A stretch of 64,000 bases of DNA from Streptomyces endocoffeicus (GTDB lineage Bacteria; Actinomycetota; Actinomycetes; Streptomycetales; Streptomycetaceae), in the NCBI RefSeq assembly GCF_016741935.1, contig NZ_JAERRG010000012.1:62001-126000 (forward strand). The letters run 5' to 3'. The stretch's first letter is position 1. Each line of letters opens with the position of its first letter. Positions 10,043-18,863 of this stretch are shown in pieces. The notes beneath the pieces are model-generated. The model was not told the origin of the DNA. It did no database searches and saw only the letters and a program-made list of their open reading frames with translations. The translations under genes and the position numbers were made by a program.

Positions 10043-10075
10043 AGAGGCGCGTCGAACCGGAAAAGTCCGGCGCAG

Positions 10076-10148
10076 GCGGACGTAGCTCAGTTGGTAGAGC
10101 GCAACCTTGCCAAGGTTGAGGTCGCGAGTTCGAGCCTCGTCGTCCGCT
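10076..10148 (+). tRNA. tRNA-Gly(GCC), second copy
   Basis: A 73-base tRNA with the same acceptor stem, D-loop and anticodon loop TTGCCAA as the copy at 8899. It differs at a few positions in the anticodon stem (CAACC/GGTTG), variable loop and T-loop (TTCGAGC). No CCA is encoded. A perfect palindrome follows ten bases later. Confidence 0.95.
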
Positions 10149-10157
10149 CAGGGAACG

Positions 10158-10189
10158 CAAGGGCCCCGACCGATCGGTCGGGGCCCTTG
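10158..10189. terminator. Perfect 32-bp palindrome terminating tRNA-Gly and purC
   Basis: Two exact 16-base arms (10158-10173, 10174-10189) followed by a T-rich tract (TCGTTCTTGTCGTTTCTT). It sits between the tRNA and the convergent purC stop, so it can act in both directions. Confidence 0.8.
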
Positions 10190-10229
10190 GTCGTTCTTGT
10201 CGTTTCTTCCGTGCCTCTCGGCCCGCGGC

Positions 10230-11150
10230 CTACTTCCAGCTGGTGCCGGTCAGCAGCTCGTAAGCCTCCGCGTACTTCGCGTGCGTCCGCTCGACGACCT
10301 CCGCCGGGAGCGGGGGCGGCGGCTGCTCGCTGGTGCGGTCCCAGCCGGAGGCCGGGGAGGTCAGCCAGTCGCGGACGTACTGCTTGTCGAAGGACGGCTG
10401 CGCATGGCCGGGCTCCCACTGGTCGGCGGGCCAGAAGCGGGAGGAATCCGGGGTCAGTACCTCGTCGGCGAGCACCGGCTCGGCGCTCTCCACGCCGAGG
10501 GTCGCCTTCGCGTAGCCGAACTCGAACTTGGTGTCGGCGAGGATGATCCCCCGCGCCCGGGAGATCTCCCGCGCCCGGTTGTAGACGGCGAGGGTGGCCT
10601 GGCGCAGCTGGGCGGCGGGCTCGGCGCCGATGCGGTGGGCCACCTCCTCGTACGCCACGTTCTCGTCGTGCTCGCCGACCGCGGCCTTGGTGGCCGGGGT
10701 GAAGATCGGCGAGGGCAGCTCGGAGCCGTCGGTCAGCCCCTCGGGGAGGGCGATTCCGCACACCGTACGGGTCTCGCGGTACTCGGCCAGGCCGGAGCCG
10801 GTCAGATAGCCGCGCGCCACGCATTCGACCGGGACCATCCGCAGCGACCGGCACACCAGGGTCCGGCCCTCCCAGTCGGCGGGGGCGCCGACGGGCAACT
10901 CGGTGGACAGGACGTGGTTGGGGACGAGGTCGGCGAGGAGATCGAACCACCAGAGGGAGAGCTGGGTGAGGATCTTGCCCTTGTCGGGGATCTCGGTCGG
11001 CAGGACCCAGTCGTAGGCGGACATCCGGTCGCTGGCGACCATGACGAGCTCACCGCGCTCGTTCCGGTAGAGGTCGCGCACCTTGCCGGTGTGCAGGTGC
11101 TGAAGGCCCGGAACCTCGACCGGCTCGGGCTTCTCAACGAATCCGGACAC
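10230..11150 (-). CDS. purC: Phosphoribosylaminoimidazole-succinocarboxamide synthase
   Basis: Joins CAIR and aspartate with ATP to give SAICAR in purine synthesis. It has 306 residues, the length of the actinobacterial/fungal-like SAICAR synthetases. Landmarks are HLHTGKVRDLYR near the N-terminus, VVSDRMSAYDWVLPTEIPDKG-type core (seen as VASDRMSAYDWVLPTEIPDK), VECVARGYLTGSG and ILADTKFEFG. The GTG at 11150 is chosen because AGGAGG lies just upstream and the product then begins at the family N-terminus. A longer frame upstream would add 52 atypical residues. Confidence 0.96.
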   Translation of the reverse strand: MSGFVEKPEPVEVPGLQHLHTGKVRDLYRNERGELVMVASDRMSAYDWVLPTEIPDKGKILTQLSLWWFDLLADLVPNHVLSTELPVGAPADWEGRTLVCRSLRMVPVECVARGYLTGSGLAEYRETRTVCGIALPEGLTDGSELPSPIFTPATKAAVGEHDENVAYEEVAHRIGAEPAAQLRQATLAVYNRAREISRARGIILADTKFEFGYAKATLGVESAEPVLADEVLTPDSSRFWPADQWEPGHAQPSFDKQYVRDWLTSPASGWDRTSEQPPPPLPAEVVERTHAKYAEAYELLTGTSWK

Positions 11151-11332
11151 GCTTCCTCCTGGTGTTTTTGTCCAAGCCCCCTCGATTCTGCCGCACTGAA
11201 CGGCGGCGACCTGCGGCGGGGCGCGGGGCCGCGGGGGTGCGGCGCCCCGGGTTCCGCTTCCGGCCGGTTCGAACACGTCGTACGAGGAACTCGTGCGATA
11301 GGACACAGATGGGGGCGGTGGGGAGGTGCCGG

Positions 11333-12820
11333 ATGGCCGACGCGGCGATCGTGGGCAGCGGGCCCAATGGGCTCGCGGCCGCCGTCACCCTGGCCCGCGC
11401 CGGGCTGCGGGTGGCGGTGTACGAGGCCGCCGCCGACATCGGCGGCGGACTGCGCACCCAGCCGCTCTTCGACCCGGAGATCGCCCACGACATCTGCTCG
11501 GCGGTCCACCCCATGGCGCCCGCCTCCCGCTTCTTCCGCGAGTTCGGCCTGGCCGCGCGCGGGGTGGAGCTGCTGACGCCCGAGGTCTCCTACGCCCATC
11601 CGCTGGACGGCGGCCATCCGCTGGACTGCGCCCATCCGCTGAACGGCGGCCGCGCCGCGCTCGCCCACCGCGATCTGGGGACCACCTGCGCCGGGCTCGG
11701 CCCGGACGGGGAGCGCTGGCGGCGGCTGATGGCGCCGCTGGTACGACACAGCGAGGGCGTGGTCGACTTCATCCTCTCCGGGCAGCGCGCCCTCCCCCGC
11801 GATCCGGTGGCACCGCTGCTGCTGGCCCCCCGGATCCTCGTGCACGGCACCGGGCTCGGTGCCGCCCGCTTCACCGGTGCGGCGGCGCCCGCCCTGCTCA
11901 CCGGGGTCGCCGCCCATGCCGTGGGCGAACTGCCCAGCCTGCCCGGCGGTGCGGTGGCGGCCCTGCTCGGGCATCTGGCCCACGGCCCCGGCTGGCCGCT
12001 GCCGCGCGGCGGCAGCGCCCGGATCGCCGAGGCCATGGTGGACGACATCACCGCGCACGGCGGCACCTTCCACACCGGGCGCGCGATCGGCGACCTCCGT
12101 GAGCTGGACGGGTATCGCGCGGTGCTGCTCGACACCGGTGTTCCGGGGCTGCTGGACATCGCCGGGCGCGCGCTGCCCGACCGCTACGTCAGGGCGCTGC
12201 GGCGGTTCCGCTACGGTCCGGCCGCCGCCAAGGCCGACTTCCTGGTGAGCGAGCCGATCCCGTGGGCCGACCCCGCCGTGGGCCGCGCCGGGACCGTACA
12301 CCTGGGCGGCACCCATGCCGAGCTGGTCCGGGAGGAGAACCGGACCGCGCGCGGGGTCCGCAGCCGGGCGCCCTTCGTGCTGCTCGTCGACCCGGCCGTC
12401 ACCGACCCCGGACGCGCCCGGCCCGGCAGGCGCCCGGTGTGGGCCTACGCCCATATGCCGAACGGCGACGACACCGATCCGGTGGAGCTGATCCGCTCCC
12501 GGATCGAGACGTACGCCCCCGGCTTCGGCGACACGGTGCTCGCGGCGCGCGGGATGTCCGGGCGGGACCTGGAGGCGTACGACCCCAACGACGTGGGCGG
12601 GGACATCGGCTCGGGCGCGATGACGATCCGGCAGAGCCTCGCCCGTCCGGTGCCCCGCCTCGACCCGTACCGCACCCCGCTGCCCGGCCTCTTCCTCTGC
12701 TCATCGGCGACCCCGCCGGGGCCGGGGGTCCATGGGATGTGCGGCTACCTGGCGGCTTTGTCGGCACTACGCCATCGGTTCGGCGTACGGAAGGCCCCGT
12801 CCCTGGCCCCGGTGGCGTAG
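11333..12820 (+). CDS. Phytoene-desaturase-like FAD-dependent oxidoreductase
   Basis: A 495-residue flavoprotein. The N-terminus AIVGSGPNGLAAAVTLARAG is the dinucleotide-binding motif, continuing to the acidic residue in VYEAAADIGGGLRT. The C-terminus GLFLCSSATPPGPGVHGMCG is the second FAD contact of the CrtI/amine-oxidase-like family. The substrate is unknown; no carotenoid genes are nearby. The stretch YAHPLDGGHPLDCAHPLNGG (about residues 85-105) is a three-fold HPLxxG repeat made by a small DNA duplication. The ATG at 11333 has GGGAGG upstream. It is divergent from purC. Confidence 0.85.
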   Translation: MADAAIVGSGPNGLAAAVTLARAGLRVAVYEAAADIGGGLRTQPLFDPEIAHDICSAVHPMAPASRFFREFGLAARGVELLTPEVSYAHPLDGGHPLDCAHPLNGGRAALAHRDLGTTCAGLGPDGERWRRLMAPLVRHSEGVVDFILSGQRALPRDPVAPLLLAPRILVHGTGLGAARFTGAAAPALLTGVAAHAVGELPSLPGGAVAALLGHLAHGPGWPLPRGGSARIAEAMVDDITAHGGTFHTGRAIGDLRELDGYRAVLLDTGVPGLLDIAGRALPDRYVRALRRFRYGPAAAKADFLVSEPIPWADPAVGRAGTVHLGGTHAELVREENRTARGVRSRAPFVLLVDPAVTDPGRARPGRRPVWAYAHMPNGDDTDPVELIRSRIETYAPGFGDTVLAARGMSGRDLEAYDPNDVGGDIGSGAMTIRQSLARPVPRLDPYRTPLPGLFLCSSATPPGPGVHGMCGYLAALSALRHRFGVRKAPSLAPVA

Positions 12821-12840
12821 GGGCGGCTCCGGCGGATCGA

Positions 12841-13246
12841 CGCCTGCGGCGGGCTGTTCCCCTCCCCGCCCCTTCCCTCACAGCGTCAATGTGCGGCTCC
12901 GCCGCGTGGGGGCTCCGCCCCAGACCCCGGCCGGACGACCCGGGCGGACGACCCGGGCGGGCGCGGGCGGGCGCCCGGCCATCCGCCACGCCGACGTGCC
13001 GGCCTGCCGACCTGCCGACCGCGAACACCCCACCGGCGCAGATGCTCACGCCCTCGCCGCCCGTCCCGCGGAGCCCCTGGCCCTCCCGCTCACCGACCCG
13101 CGGCCCGACCACCGCGCCGCAGCCGGCGCAGTCGGTACCTGGCCAGTGAGCTGATCACGGCGACGATCGACTCGTCGCCCCCGGATCCAGGGCCGGAGCC
13201 CATCGTTCGGGAAGGGGCGGGGAGGGGGAACAGTCCGCCGCAGGCG
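12841..13246. repeat. Non-coding repeat element B with 37-bp inverted ends
   Basis: The left arm (12841-12877) and right arm (13209-13246) are inverted copies that differ by one substitution and one inserted base, enclosing 331 bp. The core is TTCCCCTCCCCGCCCC, the same end sequence as element A. The interior shares GGGGCTCCGCCCC and GCGGCTCCGCCGCGTGGGG with it, the latter in opposite orientation. No coding sequence is recognised between the flavoprotein stop and 13256. Confidence 0.75.
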
Positions 13247-13255
13247 GCAAGGCCG

Positions 13256-14755
13256 TCAGCCCCGCTTGCAGATCCGATCCAGCAGATTCGCCGTCGCCCG
13301 CTGAACCCGCTCATCCGTATGCCCCGGGCGATCCAGCGCGGGCGACCACGCGAACGTCCCGGACGCGAAGACCAGCGCACCGCTCGGGGCCCGGTACAGC
13401 GACGTCTCCTGGTGGCGGATCACCCCCTCCGTGTCCTCGTACGGGGAGTGGGCCAGGAGGGTGCGGCGGAGGTGGTCGGGGAGGGCGGTGCGGGGGAAGT
13501 AGCGGTCGGCCTCGCCCGCGACCAGGCCGGGGATCTCGTCGCCCTCCTCCGCACCCGTGGCCTCCCACAGCCAGTGGCCGGCGTTGCGCACGATCAGCGG
13601 GCTCGGCTCGGGCACCCGGCCCGCGTACTGGATGCCGATGAGCTGCTGCTCCGGCGCGGTCTCCCGCCAGAGCGCCGAGCGGCCGGGGCCGCGGCGCTTG
13701 CGGCAGGTCAGCAGCCGGGCCGGGCCGGAGGGCGAGGGGACGAGTTCGACCTGCCAGTACATGGTGTTCGCGGAGAGGAAGACCAGCGAGGTGCCGCTGT
13801 CGCGGGCCGCCTCCACGGTGTGGCGCATCGGCGCCGACCAGTACTCGTCGTGGCCGGGGAAGACCAGCCCCCGGTAGCGGGTGGGGTCGACGCTGCCCGC
13901 GTGCAGGTCGCGCATCTCGGCGTAGGCCAGGTCGTAGCCGTAGCGCTCGGCCCAGCGGATGAAGTCGTAGGCGTGCCCCACGTGGAGGGGCAGCCCCGCG
14001 CCCGCGTACGGCCGGTCGAAGGAGACCGTGGTGGCCGCCTCCGACTCGCCCAGCAGTTTTCCCCGCTCGTCCCAGGCGTGGTAAAGGCTGGCGCCGGTCC
14101 GGCCGTCCTCCGGGTAGAGGTTGTACGCCTGCCAGGTGAGGTCCGGGAGGACGAGGAGGAGGTCGGCGGGGCGGCTGTCGCGGACGGTGAAGGGGATATG
14201 GCTGCGGTAGCCGTCCAGGGTGGTCAGCACCGCGACATACGCGCCGAGCTTCCAGTACGAGGGGATCTGCATCCGCCAGGACAGCCACCAGTGGTGGCAG
14301 GAGACGGTGCGGTCGGCGGTGAGCGGGGGCGGCTGGACGATCCCGGACAGCCGGGGGCTGGTGGTGATCTTCAGTGCGCCGGTGCCGTCGTAGTAGCCGA
14401 TGCGGTAGATGTCCACGCTGAACTGCTGGGGCGGGTCCACCGTGATGCGGAAGTCGATGGCCTCGCCGGGGGCCGCCGCGGAGGTGGAGGGGAAGCCCTT
14501 GATCTGCCGGTGGACATCGTCGGCGGTGCGGGGTCCGGGGATCCTGGCGGTGCCCCTCGCGTCGATCCGCCCGGCCGCCCGGACGTCGGTCCCGGAGAGA
14601 TGGACGTCGTCGACGTACCACGGGACCACCCGGCCGGTGTCGTCGAAGTAGTTCTCACTGTCGCGCAGCCAGGGCAGCGGGCCCTGGCCGAAAGGATCCG
14701 TCACCGCGTGAGCGAGCGCTCCCGACTCCCAGCGCCGGATCTGGTCCGTCCCCAC
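13256..14755 (-). CDS. N,N-dimethylformamidase large-subunit-like protein
   Basis: A 499-residue protein of the family typified by the C-terminal domain of the N,N-dimethylformamidase beta subunit. Typical segments are FRITVDPPQQFSVDIYRIGYY (a beta-sandwich region), ADLLLVLPDLTWQAYNLY, the conserved FPGHDEYWSAPMR and SLVFLSANTMYWQVEL, and ASGTFAWSPALD near the end. The real substrate is unknown; many actinobacterial members are not linked to formamide use. The GTG at 14755 follows GGGAGGGGAGC. A longer frame to 14920 is unlike the family. Element B lies directly downstream. Confidence 0.8.
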   Translation of the reverse strand: MGTDQIRRWESGALAHAVTDPFGQGPLPWLRDSENYFDDTGRVVPWYVDDVHLSGTDVRAAGRIDARGTARIPGPRTADDVHRQIKGFPSTSAAAPGEAIDFRITVDPPQQFSVDIYRIGYYDGTGALKITTSPRLSGIVQPPPLTADRTVSCHHWWLSWRMQIPSYWKLGAYVAVLTTLDGYRSHIPFTVRDSRPADLLLVLPDLTWQAYNLYPEDGRTGASLYHAWDERGKLLGESEAATTVSFDRPYAGAGLPLHVGHAYDFIRWAERYGYDLAYAEMRDLHAGSVDPTRYRGLVFPGHDEYWSAPMRHTVEAARDSGTSLVFLSANTMYWQVELVPSPSGPARLLTCRKRRGPGRSALWRETAPEQQLIGIQYAGRVPEPSPLIVRNAGHWLWEATGAEEGDEIPGLVAGEADRYFPRTALPDHLRRTLLAHSPYEDTEGVIRHQETSLYRAPSGALVFASGTFAWSPALDRPGHTDERVQRATANLLDRICKRG

Positions 14756-15029
14756 AACTGCTCCCCTCCCTGCGTTACCCGGCGGCGCCTCGCCTCGCTG
14801 TCCTCGCACACCGCACCGCCGCGGGTCCGGCCTTGTGGGCCGGGCTGCGGGGCCGGTCCTGCGGTTCTGACCGGTTGGGCCGGAACTCCTGGGCCGGGCA
14901 ACAGCGACCGGTCCAAGCACATCACATTACGCACCTACTCCGTCACCGATAGTCGCTAAATTGCCGGAACAGACACCGATCGCGCGACAAGGGTGGACAT
15001 AGGAGCGGTATTCGGCGGACTCGGCGCCG

Positions 15030-16883
15030 CTACACCAGCCGGAGGGGCTTCTCCGGGCGGACGCCCACCTCGCCGAGCCATGCGCGCAGCGGCCCGTCGT
15101 CGCCGTCCTCCACCAGACTCAGCACCGGATGGGCCAGATCGGCCCGCCGCCGCCCGCCGACGAGCAGCGCGGGCCCGTCCAGCCAGTCGAGGCCGGGGAC
15201 CGCCCCCGCGGTGTCCACGGCGGCGCAGCAGACCATGGCGGTGACATGGTCGGCGAGCAGCTCCCGGCCGGTGCGGGGCGGCTGGAGCGGGAACGCCGGG
15301 GCGAAGCCGTCGATCCACGGATCGCCGCCGGAGCCGCCCGCGGGCCCCTCGGCCCCTGCCGCGGGGCCCTGGCCGTGCGCCCGGGTGGCGGCGGCCTCCT
15401 CCCGGGCCACCTCGACGCTGAGCCGGGCGGCGAGGCGGGGGGCGCCGCCGTCGGCACCGTCGGCACCGTCGGCGGGGTCGGCCGGGGCCCCGGTGAGCCG
15501 GTCGATGACCCGGGCCAGGGTGGCCGGGGCGGGCCCGCTCGCGCGGGCCGGGGCGGGGGCGGCGCCGATGGGCTCGTGGGCGTCGTCCCGCTCGTCCAGG
15601 AGCCGGTTCAGCCGGGCGGCCTCCTGCCGCCACTTGCGGTCCACGACCTCCTCCGGATACGCGCCCCAGTCGACCGGGGACCAGTCGGGGCCCGGCTCCG
15701 GCGGGCCGCCGTGGAAGAGGCGGGCGGCGAGCAGCGAGGTGGCCTCGTCAATCACCCCGGGCTCCTCCAGCAGGTCACAGGCCGGGCGCTCGCTCAGCCG
15801 GGAGGTGAATCCCTCGGCGAGCCGGTCGCGGCGGGAGAGCTCGGTGAGCGCCGAGACCACGCCCGCGTCCAGCCGGGAGGGCCAGCGGCCCATCCGCCAG
15901 GCGGGCAGCGCGACCCGGGTCAGCAGCCGGTCCCAGCCCGCGTAGGCGAGGCCCACTTGCTCCTGGGCGACGATCCGCAGCCCGTAGTCGACCGTCTGGG
16001 CCCGCTCCGAGGCGGCCGCGGCGACCGCGCGCTCCATCTCGGCCGCCTGGTCCCGGCAGCCGCGCAGCAGCAGCCGGGCCACCCAGCCGACGAAGCCGAA
16101 CGCGGGCCGGCGCACCGCCGCCACCAGGGCGGACGCGGGCCCGGACGACGGCTCGCCGCCACGGGCCGCGACGGCCACGGCGGCGTCCAACCCGCGCACG
16201 AAGCGGCGGGCGGAGGCTATGTCGGGGTGGACGGACGGGCCGGTGCCCGCCACCACAGGGGCGAGCAGCGCGCGCAGCTCGGCGACCCGCATCCACCACA
16301 GGAACGGCGAGCCGATCACCAGCACCGGCGCCCGCGGGACGCGCCGGTCGGGGCGGTCCACGACCCGGTCGGCGCCGGCCGCCGGGCCGGGCCCTCCGGT
16401 GCCGCGCACCGGGCGGGGCTCCTCGACCGCCAGGGCGCCGCGGTCCCGGCGCTCCCCGCGGTGGGCGTGCGCCGGATGCGTACGGTCCTCCAGCCAGCTG
16501 TCGCAGTCGGGGGTGAGCGCTATGGCCGAGGGCGCGGGGACCTCCAGCCGCTCGGCCAGATCGCGGACCAGCTGGTAGAGGTCGGGCGCCGTTTCCTCGG
16601 CGATGGGCACCGTCGGGGTGAGCGCGGGCCTGGCCCGGACGACCACGGCGGCGACGGCCGCCGCCAGCAGCAGGACCACCAGGGCGCACCCGGTCACCGC
16701 CCAGCGCAGGGCCGTCCAGCCCTCGTCCTGGGAGCCGCCGATGCTGCCGGTGGCACTTCCGGCCAGCAGCACGACGGCGGCGGCGGCCGGGAGGAGTGCG
16801 ACCGCGAGCGCGGTGCTCCGGATGCGCAGTACCGCGAGGGCGCGGGCACGCGCCACCAGGGCACCTGCTTCGGGACCTGCCAC
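15030..16883 (-). CDS. Membrane protein of M48-peptidase type lacking the zinc motif
   Basis: About 617 residues. Two hydrophobic segments occur early (STALAVALLPAAAAVVLLAG, then ALRWAVTGCALVVLLLAAAV). LYQLVRDLAERLEVPAPSAI followed by PVLVIGSPFLWWMRVAELRA and LLAPVVAGTG aligns by eye with M48 proteases, where this position carries AHELGH. Here HExxH is replaced by PVVAG, so a zinc protease is unlikely. The rest is helical and Ala/Arg-rich. GTG at 16883 is chosen because AGGGGGTGAT, near the anti-Shine-Dalgarno complement, is seven bases upstream. Upstream GTG/ATG codons at 16895 and 16892 fall within that site. Confidence 0.65.
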   Translation of the reverse strand: MAGPEAGALVARARALAVLRIRSTALAVALLPAAAAVVLLAGSATGSIGGSQDEGWTALRWAVTGCALVVLLLAAAVAAVVVRARPALTPTVPIAEETAPDLYQLVRDLAERLEVPAPSAIALTPDCDSWLEDRTHPAHAHRGERRDRGALAVEEPRPVRGTGGPGPAAGADRVVDRPDRRVPRAPVLVIGSPFLWWMRVAELRALLAPVVAGTGPSVHPDIASARRFVRGLDAAVAVAARGGEPSSGPASALVAAVRRPAFGFVGWVARLLLRGCRDQAAEMERAVAAAASERAQTVDYGLRIVAQEQVGLAYAGWDRLLTRVALPAWRMGRWPSRLDAGVVSALTELSRRDRLAEGFTSRLSERPACDLLEEPGVIDEATSLLAARLFHGGPPEPGPDWSPVDWGAYPEEVVDRKWRQEAARLNRLLDERDDAHEPIGAAPAPARASGPAPATLARVIDRLTGAPADPADGADGADGGAPRLAARLSVEVAREEAAATRAHGQGPAAGAEGPAGGSGGDPWIDGFAPAFPLQPPRTGRELLADHVTAMVCCAAVDTAGAVPGLDWLDGPALLVGGRRRADLAHPVLSLVEDGDDGPLRAWLGEVGVRPEKPLRLV

Positions 16884-17227
16884 GGTTCTCATCACCCCCT
16901 ACTGTCCGGCCGGTGTTTGAACAGCGGACGACGGCGGCGTTGTTTTCTCCCCACCCACTGTCGCACCGGCCGCCGACTCCGCAATGCCGGTGGGCCAGTT
17001 GCCGCACCTCGCCTGAGCGGCACACTAGTTGGGGGCCGGGCGTGCGTCAGCAGGATGCGGAACCGCTCACCCAATGGAATGGCCTTGGGTAAAACCGGGA
17101 ACTTCGCGATGGCGACGCCGGGCCCCGTGTGAACAGGCCGAAGCGGCCCGAATCGGCCTTCCGAACCGTTCACCGGTCCGCTCGAGCCCCCGGTTGAGAC
17201 ACTTCTTACAGCCGTCCCCGGCGCTGC
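16884..17227. other. Intergenic region, no gene recognised
   Basis: About 340 bases between purD and the M48-like gene, both on the minus strand. Open frames here have no recognisable product. It should hold the promoter of the M48-like gene and the 3' end of the purD transcript, but I see no clear signal. Confidence 0.4.
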
Positions 17228-18493
17228 TTACGAATCCGCTTCGGCGGCCGCCTTCGCCGCGATGTCGGAGCGGTGGTGGGAGCCCTCCAGGCCGATCCGG
17301 CCCACCGCGCGGTACGCCCGCTCGCGCGCCTTCGCCAGGTCGGAGCCGGTCGCGGTGACGGAGAGCACCCGGCCGCCCGCGCTCACCACCGCACCGGACG
17401 CGCCGTCCCGCTTGGTGCCCGCGTGCAGGACGTACGCCTTGGGGCCGTCCTTCTCGGCCACCTCGTCCAGCCCGGTGATCGGGTCGCCGGTGCGGGGGGT
17501 GTCCGGGTAGTTGTGCGAGGCGAGGACCACGGTCACGGCCGCGCCGTCACTCCAGCGCAGCGGCGGCTCGGCCTCCAGACGACCGGTGGCGGCGGCGAGC
17601 AGCACCGCGGCCAGCGGGGTCTTCAGCCGGGCCAGCACTACCTGGGTCTCCGGGTCGCCGAAGCGCGCGTTGAACTCGATCACCCGCACACCCCGCGAGG
17701 TGATCGCCAGGCCCGCGTACAGCAGCCCGGAGAAGGGCGTGCCGCGGCGGCGCAGTTCGTCGACGGTGGGCTGACAGACCGTGGCCACGACCTCGTCCAC
17801 CAGGGCGGGGTCCGCCCAGGGCAGCGGGGAGTACGCGCCCATGCCGCCGGTGTTCGGGCCCTCGTCGCCGTCGTGGGCGCGCTTGAAGTCCTGGGCGGGC
17901 TGGAGCGGGACCACGGTCTCGCCGTCGGTGATCGCGAAGAGGGAGACCTCCGGGCCGTCCAGGAACTCCTCGATCACCACCCGGCCGCAGGCCAGCGCGT
18001 GTGCGCGGGCGGCCTCGACGTCCTCGGTCACCACGACGCCCTTGCCCGCGGCGAGGCCGTCGTCCTTGACGACGTACGGCGGGCCGAAGGCGTCCAGCGC
18101 CTCGTCGACCTCGGCGGGGCCGGTGCACACATAGGCGCGGGCGGTGGGCACGCCCGCCGCCGCCATCACGTCCTTGGCGAACGCCTTGGAGCCCTCGAGC
18201 CGCGCGGCCTCCGCGGACGGCCCGAAGGCCGGGATCCCGCGCTCGCGCACGGCGTCGGCCACCCCCGCCACGAGGGGGGCCTCCGGCCCCACGACCACCA
18301 GGCCCGCCCCCAGGGAGGCGGCGAGGTCGGCGACGGCGGCACCGTCGAGCGCGTCGACCGCGTGCAGCTCGGCCACCTCGGCGATGCCGGCGTTGCCGGG
18401 GGCGCAGTGCAGTGCGGTGACGTCGGGGTCGAGGGAGAGAGCGCGGCACAGGGCATGTTCGCGGGCGCCGCCGCCGATGACGAGGACCTTCAC
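17228..18493 (-). CDS. purD: Phosphoribosylamine-glycine ligase (GAR synthetase)
   Basis: ATP-grasp enzyme making GAR from phosphoribosylamine and glycine, the second purine step. It has 421 residues. The N-terminus VKVLVIGGGAREHALCRALS is diagnostic, followed by VVVGPEAPLVAGVADAVR, the ATP-grasp segment PYVVKDDGLAAGKGVVV, GPEVSLFAITDGE and NTGGMGAYSPLPW, and RVIEFNARFGDPETQVVL. The GTG at 18493 gives the standard N-terminus; the ribosome binding site is weak. The upstream frame to 18862 is repeat-derived and not part of the protein. Confidence 0.97.
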   Translation of the reverse strand: MKVLVIGGGAREHALCRALSLDPDVTALHCAPGNAGIAEVAELHAVDALDGAAVADLAASLGAGLVVVGPEAPLVAGVADAVRERGIPAFGPSAEAARLEGSKAFAKDVMAAAGVPTARAYVCTGPAEVDEALDAFGPPYVVKDDGLAAGKGVVVTEDVEAARAHALACGRVVIEEFLDGPEVSLFAITDGETVVPLQPAQDFKRAHDGDEGPNTGGMGAYSPLPWADPALVDEVVATVCQPTVDELRRRGTPFSGLLYAGLAITSRGVRVIEFNARFGDPETQVVLARLKTPLAAVLLAAATGRLEAEPPLRWSDGAAVTVVLASHNYPDTPRTGDPITGLDEVAEKDGPKAYVLHAGTKRDGASGAVVSAGGRVLSVTATGSDLAKARERAYRAVGRIGLEGSHHRSDIAAKAAAEADS

Positions 18494-18863
18494 GGTAGGC
18501 AGCCTATTGCCTGGGGCGGCGGGCACTGTGCGGCGGGGGCCGCGGCACGGTCCGAGGGCGGTGCGAGGCCGGTGCGAGGGCGGTCCGGTGGCGGTGCGAG
18601 GGTGGTCCGGTGGCGGTCCGAACGCGATGCGAGGGCGGTCCAGGGGCGTCCGGCGCGGTTCGGCCGGGAGCCCCGTGCGGGCCCCGCGCCGTGAGCGGGG
18701 GCACTCTTTTGGGTGAGGAGTGGGCGGTCCTATACCCGATGGGGCAGCCCTTACGGGCTGAAATCCGGTGATCGAGTCCTCGTGGCCAGCCGTTCGGCGG
18801 TAGGAATGGTGGTCGCGTGTCAGCCGCACGCAGGAGAAACGCCGCCGCAGAGGGAGTCGCACG
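18494..18863. other. Intergenic region with short GC repeats and leader hairpins
   Basis: 18549-18660 holds degenerate tandem units such as GGTGCGAGGGCGGTCCGGTG. 18709-18736 has a possible plus-strand promoter (TTGGGT, 16 bases, TATACC), which would give the downstream SLATT gene a leader of about 120 bases. A hairpin CAGCCC-TTAC-GGGCTG lies at about 18745-18760. Confidence 0.4.

Noticed and set aside
18721..18793. A tRNA-like stretch with a CAGCCC/GGGCTG stem and GATCGAGTC
   Set aside because: No acceptor stem or T-stem pairing could be found, so it was left as part of the SLATT gene leader.
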